DNA of 64,000 nt from Clostridia bacterium UC5.1-1E11 (GTDB lineage Bacteria; Bacillota; Clostridia; Oscillospirales; Acutalibacteraceae). Position numbers and translations under genes: made by a program. The stretch is from assembly GCA_001305115.1 (NCBI GenBank), contig BCAA01000004.1, positions 62,001 to 126,000 of the forward strand. Direction: 5' to 3'. The notes beneath the pieces were generated by a model. It did no database searches and was not told the DNA's origin. It saw nothing but the letters and a program-made list of their open reading frames with translations. Positions 27,326-37,622 of this stretch are shown here, piece by piece (positions within the stretch are counted from its first letter, which is position 1; every line of letters starts with the position of its first letter).

Positions 27326-28945
27326 TTAACTTTCCTTTCCTGCATGGATGAAGTCAACACCGCCGCCATAGGGGTGATAAACAATACCGGTCACCCCAGG
27401 AGCAGAAGCAAAATAGTGGTTCTCATAGAAAAGAGGATAAAAGATGCACTGTTCGTTGAGATAGCGCTCCATCGCTGCACAGGTGGCGGCCGCTTCCGCT
27501 CCACTTTGATTTTCCGCCTTGGATAGATTTTCATCGTAACCTGTAGAGTGCAGGCCAGCCGGGTTGTTTGGATTGTCGCTGCGGAAGAGATCGAGGACAG
27601 CCAGAGGGCCGGAGGATTCCGGAGTAATGGAACAGATTGCAATCTGATAACTTCCCGCTGCGATGCGGGAAGCCAGCTCTTTATCGCTGAGAGGTTCCAT
27701 GTTGAAATAGTTGTCGAATAAAACATTCCATTCCGTCAGCATCTCATTGGCCATCAGCTTGACTTCCGGGTCATCCGAACAGAGGATGGTCACACTCGGC
27801 AGTGCTTCTAAGCCTAACTCCTGTAGGCCGGCCAGCAAAAGCTGGGCTACTGTTGAATCTTGTTGGGGATAGAACGTTTCATTTCCCACCTGTTGGCGAT
27901 AATCCCGGCCGAATAGCTTGGTTTCCGGCGGAATGATATAATCCGCAACGGTTGTTCCTTTAGGGAGATGTGTGAGTACCTTTTCACGGGTAAAGGCTTG
28001 TGTAAAGGCCTTACGGATATTGAGATTACACATAACTTCATTTTGTGTATTGAAGCACAATCCCCAGGTTGTATCTTCGAAGCCGACCACTGTGCAGCCC
28101 GCATCTTCAGCCTCTTCCACAAGTTCTGAAGGCATGGCGATTGCATCTACAGTGCCATCCGTAAGGGCAGCCACAGGGTCAGAAACATCCACCTTCTTGT
28201 TTCCGATACTAAATTTAATATCGGAGGGCAAAGGTTTGCTGTCGCCAGAGTAACTGGAAGAACGGCGCAGGTTGATATAGGAACCGTGCTCCCAGCCATA
28301 AGCGCCGTCGATTGCAAATGGTCCGTTGCACAACATCGTGGAACGCTCCAAACCATAGCGTCCACCGGTTGTAAGGAAGAATTCCTCATGGCACGGCATA
28401 AATACAGCCGATGCTGCTCGAACGGGAAAATCCTCGCACGAGTATTCCAATTGCACAGAGAGGGTACGGGCATCTACCGCGGAAACGCCCAGCTGCTCCA
28501 CCGGCAGTTCGCCGGACCGGATGGCGCGTGCATTTTGGATACAGAACATAGGGCTACATGTGGATGAATTGGTTGCAGGATCGAGTGCACGCTGAAACGC
28601 ATAAACAAAATCATCCGCGGTTACAGGGGTGTTGTCGTCATCGTTCCAAACAGCATCCTCCCGTAGATAAAACGTAAATTGAGTAAAATCTGTGTTGGAT
28701 GACCATTTTTCTGCTACACCGGGAACTGCATTGCCATCTGCATCCAGGCGAGTCAACCCTTCGAAGAGTGCCTGAATCAATATAATGCCGGATTCATCTT
28801 CCGCGATTTGAGGGTCGAGCGTCTTTGGTTCCGAAGCCAAGTGATATTGGAAGGACTTGTTCGCATTGCTGGGTTCGCTGTCCTCGCATGCTGCCAGAGA
28901 GAGCAGCAGGACCACACATAAAATAATTGCCGCAAACCGTCTCAT
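27326..28945 (-). CDS. Peptide ABC transporter substrate-binding lipoprotein (orphan OppA-like)
   Basis: This 539-residue extracellular lipoprotein belongs to solute-binding family 5. The signal peptide ends at LAAC (Cys20). The mature part shows the family signature near SEPKTLDPQIAEDESG, then FEGLTRLDADGNAVPGVAEK and WNDDDNTPVTADDFVYAFQRALDP. It probably binds oligopeptides. No permease or ATPase gene is adjacent, so it may feed the Opp system encoded at 47.9 kb or a distant transporter. The oppA-like gene at 52.0 kb is a separate, diverged paralogue. Confidence 0.93.
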   Translation of the reverse strand: MRRFAAIILCVVLLLSLAACEDSEPSNANKSFQYHLASEPKTLDPQIAEDESGIILIQALFEGLTRLDADGNAVPGVAEKWSSNTDFTQFTFYLREDAVWNDDDNTPVTADDFVYAFQRALDPATNSSTCSPMFCIQNARAIRSGELPVEQLGVSAVDARTLSVQLEYSCEDFPVRAASAVFMPCHEEFFLTTGGRYGLERSTMLCNGPFAIDGAYGWEHGSYINLRRSSSYSGDSKPLPSDIKFSIGNKKVDVSDPVAALTDGTVDAIAMPSELVEEAEDAGCTVVGFEDTTWGLCFNTQNEVMCNLNIRKAFTQAFTREKVLTHLPKGTTVADYIIPPETKLFGRDYRQQVGNETFYPQQDSTVAQLLLAGLQELGLEALPSVTILCSDDPEVKLMANEMLTEWNVLFDNYFNMEPLSDKELASRIAAGSYQIAICSITPESSGPLAVLDLFRSDNPNNPAGLHSTGYDENLSKAENQSGAEAAATCAAMERYLNEQCIFYPLFYENHYFASAPGVTGIVYHPYGGGVDFIHAGKES

Positions 28946-29275
28946 TCCGTCACTCCTTCCGGTTTTTTCATTTATTCTAGCATCTTTTCAGGGGCAATGC
29001 AATGTGGATACAGAAATGTCATAGAATCGTAAGTTTCCTGTTATGGACTGGGATGTACGGGAGGGAATCTTGCCGGAATAGAAAAGAACCTCCGCAATCG
29101 CATGAAACGCCAATCATTCGACTTTAAAGAATTTAAAAAAATCCCATGAAAAATATGGAAACCCGCCTATACAACCCCCGTTTCATAGGTATAATAAATG
29201 TGTAGGAAACATGCATCCTGCGAGAAATTTTTATTACAATGGAAGAAATCCAAAACTTGAATGGAGGTTAAACAG

Positions 29276-29662
29276 ATGAGCCAGAGAGTAAAATTTTATA
29301 TTTGTAAGCATTGTGGGAATATCGTAGGATTGATTAACAATGCTGGTGTGCCGCTGGTTTGCTGTGGGGAGAAGATGAGCGAATTGGTTCCCAATACCAC
29401 AGAGGGCGCAACAGAGAAGCACCTGCCGGTTGTTGAAGTGGATGGAAATATTGTAAATGTCCATGTAGGAAGTGTAGAGCATCCGTCTACAGAAGAGCAT
29501 TACATCGCTTGGGTATATCTGGAGACAGCGCATGGTGGACAGCGCAAGGTCATTAAGCCGGGCGAGAAGCCGTCGGTGTCGTTTGCCTTGCAGGACGATG
29601 AGCTGATTGCTGTCTACGCATATTGCAATCTGCACGGCCTATGGAAGACCGAGATGAAATAA
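29276..29662 (+). CDS. Superoxide reductase (desulfoferrodoxin)
   Basis: This 128-residue cytoplasmic iron protein reduces superoxide to hydrogen peroxide without producing oxygen, a hallmark of anaerobes. The desulforedoxin centre is Cys10, Cys13, Cys29 and Cys30 (CKHCG and CCGEK). The catalytic site ligands are His49, His69, His75, Cys117 and His120 (EKHLP, VEHPSTEEHY, YCNLH). With both centres it is the desulfoferrodoxin class. ATG 29276 has GGAGG 9 bases upstream; the longer frame adds five unneeded residues. A terminator follows and it is monocistronic. The 28946-29275 gap upstream contains a TATAAT at 29190 but no clear -35. Confidence 0.95.
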   Translation: MSQRVKFYICKHCGNIVGLINNAGVPLVCCGEKMSELVPNTTEGATEKHLPVVEVDGNIVNVHVGSVEHPSTEEHYIAWVYLETAHGGQRKVIKPGEKPSVSFALQDDELIAVYAYCNLHGLWKTEMK

Positions 29663-29688
29663 TTCGTCCGAGATCCATACATATATAG

Positions 29689-29723
29689 AAAAAAGGCGTT
29701 TCCCTGCTGGGAAACGCCTTTTT
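29689..29723 (+). terminator. Terminator of the superoxide reductase gene
   Basis: AAAAAGGCGTTTCCC and GGGAAACGCCTTTTTT form a 14-bp or longer stem with a tight loop and a T tract. The element is nearly symmetric and could also serve the minus strand. Confidence 0.9.
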
Positions 29724-29863
29724 TCATTTGGAGGACGGATTATTGAATATATTGCGGAGATTCAATGCCAGAAAACACCCGGCATGCTTGCTTCTCCGCA
29801 AGTTTGGAACGGGAGCCTGTTTCCTCCCGTTCCCTCTAACGCTATAAACGGGAACAGCCGTGT

Positions 29864-31384
29864 TTATTCCTCGATAAGAGAACGGCCGTCCATCTCCGCA
29901 GGCTGGGGTAAACCCAGAATCTGCAGCATAGTGGGAGCAATGTCGGCAAGGCGCCCGCCTTGGCGCAGCTTTTTGCAGGGATAGCCGACTACGCAGAACG
30001 GAACAGGGTTGGTAGTATGCGCAGTGAACGGGGAGCCATCTTCCTCGTACATCTTGTCCGCATTGCCATGGTCCGCTGTAATCAGCGCCACACCGTTCAT
30101 TTTTGCAATCGCGTCAAGGACGCGGCCCACACAGGTATCGACTGCCTCGACAGCGGCCTTAGCAGCGCCAAAAACGCCGGTATGGCCGACCATATCGCAG
30201 TTTGCATAGTTCAAAATAATCACATCATATTTGCCGGATTCGATGCGCTCAATCAGTTTATCAGTGACCTCATAAGCGCTCATTTCTGGCTGTAAATCAT
30301 ATGTGGCCACCTTCGGAGAGTTGACCAATACGCGATCTTCATTCGGGTATTGCTTTTCAACACCCCCATTGAAGAAAAAGGTCACATGGGCATATTTCTC
30401 TGTCTCTGCAATACGCAGCTGTGTCAAACCCTTGTCGGAGATGTATTCGCCGAAAGTATTCGTCAAACTCTGCGGCTTAAAGGCCACAAGAACGTTTGGC
30501 ATGGTTGCATCGTACTGCGTCATGCAGACATACTTAACCGGGAAGAAGCCCTTTTTGCGTTCAAAGCCTGTAAACTCCGGATCGACAAACGTACGGGTAA
30601 TCTCTCTCGCGCGATCCGGACGGAAATTGAAGAAGATAATGGAATCTTCTGCACCAATTTCTGCGCCCTGTGCACAAACAGTTGGTACTACAAACTCATC
30701 GGTGACATTTTCCTTATAGGAATCCTCCACCGCCTGAACTGGATCGGGGCACTGGATGCCCTCTCCATATACCATCGCGGCATAGGCTTTTTCAACACGT
30801 TCCCAACGGTTGTCGCGGTCCATTGCGTAGTAACGGCCCATCACAGTGGCAATCTCACCGACACCGATCTCTTTGAGCTTTGCGGCACAATCGGCCACAT
30901 AATCCTTACCAGAGGAAGGCGGCACATCGCGGCCGTCAAGCAGAGCATGGATATAGACCTTTTTCAGGCCACGGCGCTTAGCGAGTTCCACCAATGCATA
31001 CAAATGGGAATTGTGGCTGTGCACACCGCCGTCGGACAACAACCCAATCAAATGCAGAGCGGTCTTTTTCGCAATGGCATTGTCCACCGCAGAAATAAAA
31101 GCAGAATTTTCAAAGAAATTGCCATCTTGAATGGACTTGGTGATGCGGGTCAGCTCCTGATAAACAATGCGGCCGGCGCCAATGTTGGTGTGTCCGACTT
31201 CGGAGTTCCCCATCTGTCCATCCGGCAGGCCGACGTCCATTCCGGATGCTCCGATCTGTGTAATCGGATTGCTGCCAAAGATACGGTCCAGATTAGGCTT
31301 ATTGGCTGCTTTGATTGCGTTGCCGTAATCGCCAGCAATACCAAAGCCATCCAAAATCATTAAAATCAGAGGTTTTTTACTCAT
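29864..31384 (-). CDS. gpmI: 2,3-bisphosphoglycerate-independent phosphoglycerate mutase
   Basis: This 506-residue cytosolic enzyme interconverts 3- and 2-phosphoglycerate using two Mn ions. It shows alkaline-phosphatase-fold motifs LILMILDGFG (metal Asp), catalytic Ser61 in GQMGNSEVGHTNIGAGR, HSHNSHLYAL, HALLDGRDVPP, NYANCDMVGHTG and ITADHGNADKM. Length is typical. It is the last gene of the leftward pgk-tpiA-gpmI cluster, 41 bases after tpiA. A GC-rich hairpin (GGAACGGGAG/CTCCCGTTCC, 29805-29833) lies downstream. Confidence 0.98.
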   Translation of the reverse strand: MSKKPLILMILDGFGIAGDYGNAIKAANKPNLDRIFGSNPITQIGASGMDVGLPDGQMGNSEVGHTNIGAGRIVYQELTRITKSIQDGNFFENSAFISAVDNAIAKKTALHLIGLLSDGGVHSHNSHLYALVELAKRRGLKKVYIHALLDGRDVPPSSGKDYVADCAAKLKEIGVGEIATVMGRYYAMDRDNRWERVEKAYAAMVYGEGIQCPDPVQAVEDSYKENVTDEFVVPTVCAQGAEIGAEDSIIFFNFRPDRAREITRTFVDPEFTGFERKKGFFPVKYVCMTQYDATMPNVLVAFKPQSLTNTFGEYISDKGLTQLRIAETEKYAHVTFFFNGGVEKQYPNEDRVLVNSPKVATYDLQPEMSAYEVTDKLIERIESGKYDVIILNYANCDMVGHTGVFGAAKAAVEAVDTCVGRVLDAIAKMNGVALITADHGNADKMYEEDGSPFTAHTTNPVPFCVVGYPCKKLRQGGRLADIAPTMLQILGLPQPAEMDGRSLIEE

Positions 31385-31425
31385 GAGTTATTCGATCTCC
31401 TACTCTTTTCAAAACTGCAAGGGAA

Positions 31426-32196
31426 TTAGCCCAAGGTAGCAGCCTTGACAATCTCCGCGAAATCTGCGGGTTTCAGGGAAGCGCCGCCGATCAGGCCGCC
31501 GTCTACATCGGGCTGTGCCAAAAGCTCGGCTGCATTCTTGGCGTTCATGGACCCACCGTACTGAATGGTCATGCCGTTTGCAGCTGCCTCGTCGTAGAGG
31601 CCCTTCACGGTTTCACGGATGATCGCGCAGACCTCGTTGGCCTGTTCTGCGGTTGCAGTTTTGCCGGTTCCGATTGCCCAGACCGGTTCATATGCAATAA
31701 TCACGCGGGAGAGCTCGTCCTTGCTCACACCTTGCAGAGCGATTTTGGTCTGCATTGCAACCAACTCTGCAGTGATGCCCTGCTCGCGCTGTTCCAAGTA
31801 CTCGCCGACACAGAGAATCACGGTCAAACCATTGTCCAAAGCGGCGCGTACGCGCTTATTAACGGTGACATCCGTCTCGCCAAAATAAGTACGGCGCTCG
31901 CTGTGACCGATGATGACATATTTCACACCCATTGCGGTCAACATATTTGCAGAAATTTCTCCCGTATAAGCGCCGGAAGCTTCCCAGTGGCAGTTTTCTG
32001 CGCCTACACCGATGTTGGTGCCAGCGGTTGCCTCCAAAGCGGCGGCAAGATCCACATACGGAACGCAAACGACCACATCGCAACCCGCATCAGCGACCAG
32101 AGGCTTGATAGCTTCGATCAGCTCTTTTGCCTCAGCAGGGGTCTTGTTCATCTTCCAGTTGCCGGCGATGACGGCTTTTCTCAGTGCTTTGTTCAT
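31426..32196 (-). CDS. tpiA: Triosephosphate isomerase
   Basis: This 256-residue TIM barrel interconverts dihydroxyacetone phosphate and glyceraldehyde 3-phosphate. It shows Asn-Lys in GNWKMNKTP, electrophilic His98 in VIIGHSERR, catalytic Glu170 in [15 protein letters not shown] (with the start of loop 6), and the phosphate loop YGGSM plus [20 protein letters not shown] precedes the ATG. It lies between pgk and gpmI in a glycolytic cluster. Confidence 0.98.
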   Translation of the reverse strand: MNKALRKAVIAGNWKMNKTPAEAKELIEAIKPLVADAGCDVVVCVPYVDLAAALEATAGTNIGVGAENCHWEASGAYTGEISANMLTAMGVKYVIIGHSERRTYFGETDVTVNKRVRAALDNGLTVILCVGEYLEQREQGITAELVAMQTKIALQGVSKDELSRVIIAYEPVWAIGTGKTATAEQANEVCAIIRETVKGLYDEAAANGMTIQYGGSMNAKNAAELLAQPDVDGGLIGGASLKPADFAEIVKAATLG

Positions 32197-32313
32197 GGAT
32201 GTCTATCTCCTTTTATATGATAGTCAAAAAAGAAACCTCCGGAGGGGGCCGCACAGCCGGAACATAGCGTCCCGGGCAGGCGGGAATCCCCGCCGAAGGC
32301 GCGGATGCTCAAA

Positions 32314-33510
32314 TTAGTCCTTATCGTTCAAGCAGGCAATGCCCGGGAGAACCTTGCCCTCCAGGAACTCGAGGGAAGCGCCGCCGCCTGTGGAGATATG
32401 GGTCATCTTATCCGCGAAGCCGAGCTTCTCGACTGCAGCAGCAGAATCGCCGCCACCAATGATGGAAATCGCGCCACTCTCTGCAACGGCTCTTGCAACA
32501 GCGATTGTGCCCTCAGCAAAAGCTTCCCATTCGGAAACACCCATCGGGCCATTCCATACCACCGTGCCAGCTCCCTTGACAGCCTCTGTGAACAGCTCGC
32601 GTGTCTTGGGGCCAATGTCCAGGCCCATCCAGCCGTCCGGAATGCGATCGGAATCGACAAGCTTGTGCTCGGTGTCGGGTTTATATTCCAAGCCGACAAT
32701 ATTGTCCACCGGAATCAGGAACTTGACGCCCTTTTCCTTGGCCTTCGCCATCGTATCCTTCGCGAGTTCGACCTTGTCGCTCTCACAGATGGAAGTGCCG
32801 ATGGAATAACCCAGAGCATTCATGAAGGTGTAGGCCATGCCGCCACCGATGATGAGGGTGTCCACCTTGTCCAGCAGGTTGGTGATTACGCCGATCTTAT
32901 CGGAAACCTTCGCGCCGCCCAGAATAGCGACAAACGGGCGCTTCGGCTCGGTGAGCGCGCCGCCCATGATGGTGATTTCCTTCTGAATCAGATAGCCGCA
33001 GACAGCCGGCAGGTAGTCGGCAACGCCAGCGGTGGAAGCATGCGCACGGTGCGCTGTACCGAATGCGTCATTGACATAAATTTCCGCCAAGGAAGCAAGA
33101 TCCTTTGCAAAAGCCGGATCGTTCTTTTCTTCTTCTTTGTGGAAGCGGACGTTTTCGATCATCTCGACTTCGCCGTCCTTCAGGGAAGCAGCGATGCTCT
33201 TTGCGCTCTCGCCAACAACATCCTTTGCCATTTTGACTTCCTGACCAAGTGCCTTGGAAAGATATTCCGCAACCGGGGCCAGGGAATACTTCATGTTGAA
33301 CTCACCCTTCGGGCGGCCCAGATGGGAGCAGAGGATCACCTTTGCCTTATGGTCAACCAGATATTTGATGGTCTTCATAGCCTCGTTGATGCGCTTGGGA
33401 TCGGTGATATTGCCCTCTGCATCAAAGGGGACGTTAAAGTCGCAGCGGACGAGGACTCTCTTGCCCGCTACGTCGATGTCTTCGACAGTTTTTTTATTGA
33501 GGTAATTCAT
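32314..33510 (-). CDS. pgk: Phosphoglycerate kinase
   Basis: This 398-residue enzyme makes ATP from 1,3-bisphosphoglycerate. The N-terminal domain has [12 protein letters not shown] and [10 protein letters not shown]. The hinge and nucleotide domain have [44 protein letters not shown] and the C-terminal [14 protein letters not shown] with [21 protein letters not shown] lies 9 bases before the ATG, and a good promoter lies at 33563-33591. Usual neighbours gap and eno are not in the window. Confidence 0.98.
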   Translation of the reverse strand: MNYLNKKTVEDIDVAGKRVLVRCDFNVPFDAEGNITDPKRINEAMKTIKYLVDHKAKVILCSHLGRPKGEFNMKYSLAPVAEYLSKALGQEVKMAKDVVGESAKSIAASLKDGEVEMIENVRFHKEEEKNDPAFAKDLASLAEIYVNDAFGTAHRAHASTAGVADYLPAVCGYLIQKEITIMGGALTEPKRPFVAILGGAKVSDKIGVITNLLDKVDTLIIGGGMAYTFMNALGYSIGTSICESDKVELAKDTMAKAKEKGVKFLIPVDNIVGLEYKPDTEHKLVDSDRIPDGWMGLDIGPKTRELFTEAVKGAGTVVWNGPMGVSEWEAFAEGTIAVARAVAESGAISIIGGGDSAAAVEKLGFADKMTHISTGGGASLEFLEGKVLPGIACLNDKD

Positions 33511-33562
33511 AACGTTTGCGCTCCTTTATTTGAATTTTCAGAGTCTCCTACGCTTGTTTTTC

Positions 33563-33591
33563 AGTATACAATAAATGGGAATTATTTTCAA
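33563..33591 (-). promoter_or_regulatory. Promoter of pgk-tpiA-gpmI
   Basis: On the minus strand TTGAAA (33586-33591), a 17-bp spacer and TATACT (33563-33568). It lies in the gap between trmL and pgk, so the glycolytic genes form their own transcription unit. Confidence 0.85.
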
Positions 33592-33643
33592 GAGAGAAGG
33601 CCTGATTTTTGCGGGGTGTACAGCCGTTTTCCGGCGCCTTTTG

Positions 33644-34147
33644 TCAATCCCACGAGAGGCGGTGCAGCTGCCCCGCGCACAGGAGATTTGGATAATTCCA
33701 CTGCCGCAATACTTCATAGACGCCTATCGCTACAGAATTCGAAAGGTTTAGACTGCGCGCGTCCGGGTTGTTCAGCATAGGGATACGTACGCAGGATTCC
33801 GGGTGCTGCAAAAGAAGCTCTTCCGGCAGACCGGCGGTTTCCTTGCCAAAGACCAGATAACAGCCGTCTGGGTATGAAATATTGGAATGGATGTGCTGTG
33901 CCTTTGTGGAAAAATAGAAGAAATTGCCGCTGTTTTGGCTGAAAAAATCGGAAAGACTATCGTAATAGGTGATGTCCAAAAGATGCCAGTAGTCCAGACC
34001 CGCACGCTTGAGCTTTCGGTCGTCAATTTTGAACCCCATGGGCCCGACCAGGTGCAGCCGAGCGCCGGTTGCAGCACAAGTGCGTGCAATGTTGCCGGTA
34101 TTCTGCGGTATTTCTGGTTCGACCAGTACAATGTTCAGTGTTGCCAT
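33644..34147 (-). CDS. trmL: tRNA (cytidine/uridine-2'-O-)-methyltransferase TrmL
   Basis: This 167-residue SPOUT-class methyltransferase modifies the wobble ribose (position 34) of certain tRNA-Leu. The knotted SAM site shows the N-terminal IVLVEPEIPQNTGNIARTC, mid-region YLVFGKETAGLPEELL and C-terminal IPMLNNPDARSLNLSNSVAI. Length is standard. It is upstream of pgk on the same strand but separated by the pgk promoter. Confidence 0.95.
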   Translation of the reverse strand: MATLNIVLVEPEIPQNTGNIARTCAATGARLHLVGPMGFKIDDRKLKRAGLDYWHLLDITYYDSLSDFFSQNSGNFFYFSTKAQHIHSNISYPDGCYLVFGKETAGLPEELLLQHPESCVRIPMLNNPDARSLNLSNSVAIGVYEVLRQWNYPNLLCAGQLHRLSWD

Positions 34148-34351
34148 GTGTAATTCTCCCCCGGGATATGCCCGATTTCAGTTTTGTTTTTATGCATGGC
34201 CATTATACCATCAATCGCCGAAAATCTCAAAATTATGTAGAAAATCCGGAAGCAAACGGAACCGATATTCAACCGCAAGGAGGGGAAAATAATGCGGGGA
34301 AACTCCCTGATCGAATTATTGGAAAAATGGAATGCAATTTGGAGGTCGTAT

Positions 34352-34537
34352 ATGATGTATAAGGAAACGATGGGCTTTGTCAAAGGAATCGGCGCAGGCA
34401 TTGTAGCCAGTGTTGCCGTAGCAGCAGTAGGTAGCCAGATGATGAAGAACAACCGCCACCTGCGCCGGGACGCACACCGCGCTATGCACGCAGTCGGCAA
34501 TGCGATGCAAAATGTAGAACACATGTTCAAGGCGTAA
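34352..34537 (+). CDS. Small YtxH-like membrane-associated protein
   Basis: This 61-residue protein starts at ATG 34352, six bases after TTTGGAGG. It has a Gly/Ala-rich hydrophobic stretch (GFVKGIGAGIVASVAVAAVG) followed by a basic helix with several His (KNNRHLRRDAHRAMHAVG). This resembles small clostridial proteins of the YtxH type, whose role is unknown. The frame extends 20 codons further upstream, but that part lacks a site. Confidence 0.7.
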   Translation: MMYKETMGFVKGIGAGIVASVAVAAVGSQMMKNNRHLRRDAHRAMHAVGNAMQNVEHMFKA

Positions 34538-34623
34538 GAATGGTATTCCATGCATAAAAGTACCTTTGATTTACTTTGTAAAGTTTGGAATGGAATTTCT
34601 TACAGCGCATGAACACAAAGTGG

Positions 34624-34759
34624 AAAGAGGGTGTCCCCAAACTGCGAATGGTTCGATTCAAAGGAAGGGGACATCCTCTTTCTATTTAAAAATGTTTGAA
34701 TTTCTAAAAGAAGAGGGTATCCTCAAGTCATTTTGTGACTTTTGGGACACCCTCTTCTT
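34624..34759 (+). repeat. Dispersed two-hairpin repeat, copy B
   Basis: This 136-bp unit aligns along its whole length with the reverse complement of copy A (4026-4164). Shared blocks include CGATTCAAAGGAA / GGATTCATAGGAA, the linker TTTGAATTTCTAAAA / TTTGAGTTTCTAAAA, and the second hairpin AGAGGGTATCC...TGACTTTTGGGACACCCTC. It lies in the gap between convergent genes and may serve both as terminator. Confidence 0.87.
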
Positions 34760-34785
34760 CCTTGTTTAGATTGTTGGGACTGCTT

Positions 34786-35574
34786 TTAAACAGAAGTGGA
34801 TACCCGATAGGCTTTGTACTCCCGATGAAAATGGTAGCCCAACTTTTGAGCCAGGGAGAGGGATTCCCGATTGGCCGCATCCCAGCTGGGATAGAGCCCT
34901 CGCCGTATGCACTCTAAAATCAATGTAGCAGCACATGCAGTTGCCAATCCTTTGCGCCGGTATGACGGTTTTGTATCAATCTCTACCTCAATTCCACCTT
35001 TATAATAGGAATGGGAAGTAGCGCCACACACAAGTTGGTTTCCATCGTAGGCGGCGATTCCTATTCCGTGTTCCTGGAAAGCGGAATACGTGGGAAACCA
35101 GGCGCAGAGATGGGAGGACCACTCCTCCTTTTGGCTCGTTAAATAGGTGGAGAGATCAAAGGGAGAGATTCGATAGTTTCCCTGAGGCGGCACAGCTTGG
35201 CGTTGCAAAGTATCCAGATGAAAGGCCGTGGCTTCTTTGTAAAGGGAATATCTTTGCACGGGGAATTGTTTTCCAGTATGTACATGTTCTATTACGGGCT
35301 CCCAAATTGTTTGAAGAGGAATGATGTAGCACCATGGGTGAGAATAACCGTCGGGTAGAACAGCGGCTAATTCTTCTGCTACGGGTGAATCAGGGTTTCC
35401 GGACAGAAAACAAAAGTCGGTGGTACAAATTTTGGCTGCGGTTGGTGCTTCCAGGCGGTCTGCCCAGGCATCTCCCATACATCCTTCCAAACAGGAACGA
35501 ATCAGCGTATGATCCGAGGCGGAGAACAGCGGGGCAATACAGTGCATTTTATCTTTGGGAACTTGAATCATCAT
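34786..35574 (-). CDS. GNAT-family N-acetyltransferase
   Basis: This is a protein of about 262 residues from ATG 35574, with GGGAGG just upstream; a second ATG at 35571 gives better spacing. The C-terminal half is a GNAT domain: GIGIAAYDGNQLVCGATSHS, then the acetyl-CoA loop VEIDTKPSYRRKGLATACAATLIL (Arg-Arg-Lys-Gly-Leu-Ala) and PSWDAANRESLSLAQKLGYHF. The N-terminal half resembles the linker domain of the GNAT acetyltransferase subgroup common in Firmicutes. The substrate is unknown. The longer frame to 35640 lacks a binding site. Confidence 0.85.
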   Translation of the reverse strand: MMIQVPKDKMHCIAPLFSASDHTLIRSCLEGCMGDAWADRLEAPTAAKICTTDFCFLSGNPDSPVAEELAAVLPDGYSHPWCYIIPLQTIWEPVIEHVHTGKQFPVQRYSLYKEATAFHLDTLQRQAVPPQGNYRISPFDLSTYLTSQKEEWSSHLCAWFPTYSAFQEHGIGIAAYDGNQLVCGATSHSYYKGGIEVEIDTKPSYRRKGLATACAATLILECIRRGLYPSWDAANRESLSLAQKLGYHFHREYKAYRVSTSV

Positions 35575-35767
35575 AAACCTCCCAATCAAATAGATTTCTT
35601 TAACAGAATATGTAAAAACGCCGCTGTTTGGAACGCCCAAAAAAACATCAGAAAGAAAAAGATCGTGAGATACTCTGGGACCAAGAAAACAAAAGGAATA
35701 CCATTGTAATCGTCAGATCCGCTTTTATGGGAGAGAAAAGACGCCTTCCATGATCCCGCAGAACGCC

Positions 35768-35796
35768 TTGCGGAACCGCTGCGAAACCTGTATAAT
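35768..35796 (+). promoter_or_regulatory. Promoter of the MORN/MBL gene pair
   Basis: TTGCGG (35768-35773), 17 bp, then a perfect TATAAT (35791-35796). The start codon follows 64 bases later. Confidence 0.65.
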
Positions 35797-35859
35797 AACC
35801 TTAACTTCACCTTTATATAAATGGAAAGTAGACACTTTCCCGTCAAGGAAGGACAAACT

Positions 35860-37600
35860 ATGCAAAGCGAAACAGACATCCTTTATTATGCCGTTTACCA
35901 CAGGGACTACGATGGACCATCTGCCAAGCCGTCTCTGCTGAGTTTGGCACGACAGGAATATTTTACGCAGGGCAAGGCCGTATCTGTACGGGAAGAACAT
36001 TTGGATTCCGGTAGGAAAGCAGTATATCGGGGTAAATTGAGCAGGCATCATTTTACGTGGACTGTCAAGTGCGATGGGAAGCTTATTCAGCAGGCCTTCC
36101 GAGGTGAGCGTGGATATGAGCTGGTCCATTTTGATGAGCGCGGAGAACCTACCAGCAAGGCACGGTTTTCGTTGGACTTGTGCTGGCAGGGGACGGCCTA
36201 TTATATGAATGGCCGCAGAGACCAACTTCCAGTTGCTATTTTGTCGCCGGTCAGTGGGGGGATACTTCTGACGGAGTGGAATCCGGACAGCGGCAAATAC
36301 AACCGGGTTCTGCTGGTTCCTGCCTTTTGCGACGGGGGAGTGCAGAACAAAGTTTGGCGAATACTCGGTTAGGGGAACCGCGTATATGGGCGGAAACCTC
36401 TCAAGGGGACTTTTGTTATTGTACGGAGGAAGAGGCGGCTCTACGTACTTCATTGATGGAAGGCCCGGCCGGGGTGGTCCCAGAGGATCTTGTTTTTCGT
36501 CCGGAAACCTCCGATTCTATTGAGGAGGAGGAGCCGTTCTTTGCGGGTTTTTCCTATATTGCCAACGACTCCGAGCCGGAGGAGATGGAGGGCTTGCAGG
36601 ATTTCTCCGGGGAAAGTCCTGCGGAGGAACAACAAGCGGAGGCATCGATGGTGGAGACTCCATCTGCGGCGTTACAGGACGATTATGCTGCGGATCATGA
36701 GCTATTTTGCGCTGGGCAGGATGCCACACATCCAAAACGATGGGGAACTGCTTGTCCCTCTGCTTTTGGAACACATGGGGAGCACGATGCCCAAGACGAG
36801 ACGTTTCCTCTCCCTGTATTGAATTCAGGACTTTCCCAGCTCTTAAAGCTGGTGCAGGCGGAACTGAAAGCGCAAGAGCAAAAGGAGCAAGAGGCGCCTA
36901 TACCGGATCAGACTTCCGCAGAGGATGCTTTTGAAGAGGTGATGCGCCCTCCGCACGCGGAACGATATGCGGTGGCAGCAAAAACCGGCACGGAATCGTG
37001 GTCCATGCACCGGAGCTGAAGCCAAAATCTTTAAAAGGAATGGAGAATACATCCAGCGGGGAGAAAAAGCCCGCTGCAATACCGGTCAAACGAATCATCA
37101 TTAGCTCAGAAGAAAGTTATGCTTATTTTGGCGAATTGCTAAACGGTATGCGCGAAGGAGACGGACGCACGGAAATGTCGAACGGGCATACGGCATATGA
37201 AGGAGGTTACCACGAGGACAAACGCGACGGATTTGGAACCTATTATTATAAGTCTGGGAAGCTTTGTTATGTGGGGCATTGGAAGGACAACCTGCGCCAT
37301 GGATCGGGAATCTCGTTCAATTCCCGGGATGGTTCTATTTTTGTTGGAAAATGGCGTGACAATGTTCCGACCGGCAGTGGAACGGCGTTTGATGCAGAAG
37401 GAAATCTGTTGTACACGGGCGGCTGGAAGGATGGCAAGCGCGATGGACATGGAACGGAATATCGAAATGGAGCCGTCCTCTATACAGGAGAATGGAAAGA
37501 GGACCTCCGCCATGGCCGGGGGACATTGACTTTGGAAAATGGGACGGTGATTACCGGTATTTTTGAGAATGGGAAGGTCCAGGGCTTGGATGATATATGA
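35860..37600 (+). CDS. MORN-repeat protein with novel N-terminal domain (two apparent frameshifts)
   Basis: Two single-base gaps split this gene. A G run near 36340 needs one more G to read FCDGGSAEQSL. An A run near 36980 needs one more A to read AAKNRHGIVVHAPEL. Repaired, it is about 580 residues. The N-terminal ~190 residues are unrecognised (it begins MQSETDILYYAVYHRDYDGP). Next come roughly 190 acidic, low-complexity residues (EEEEPFFAGF, SEPEEMEG). The C-terminus carries seven MORN repeats, such as YEGGYHEDKRDGFGTYYYKS and YVGHWKDNLRHGSGISF. No signal peptide or membrane helix is seen. ATG 35860 has AAGGAAGGA upstream. The MBL gene follows after 22 bases, so the two are probably one operon. 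Function unknown. Confidence 0.8.
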
Positions 37601-37622
37601 TGGAACATGGGGGTGAGCCGTT

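Noticed and set aside
32305-33780. Antisense 491-codon frame over pgk
   Set aside because: pgk is certain on the other strand; the frame has no start signal and crosses the pgk promoter.
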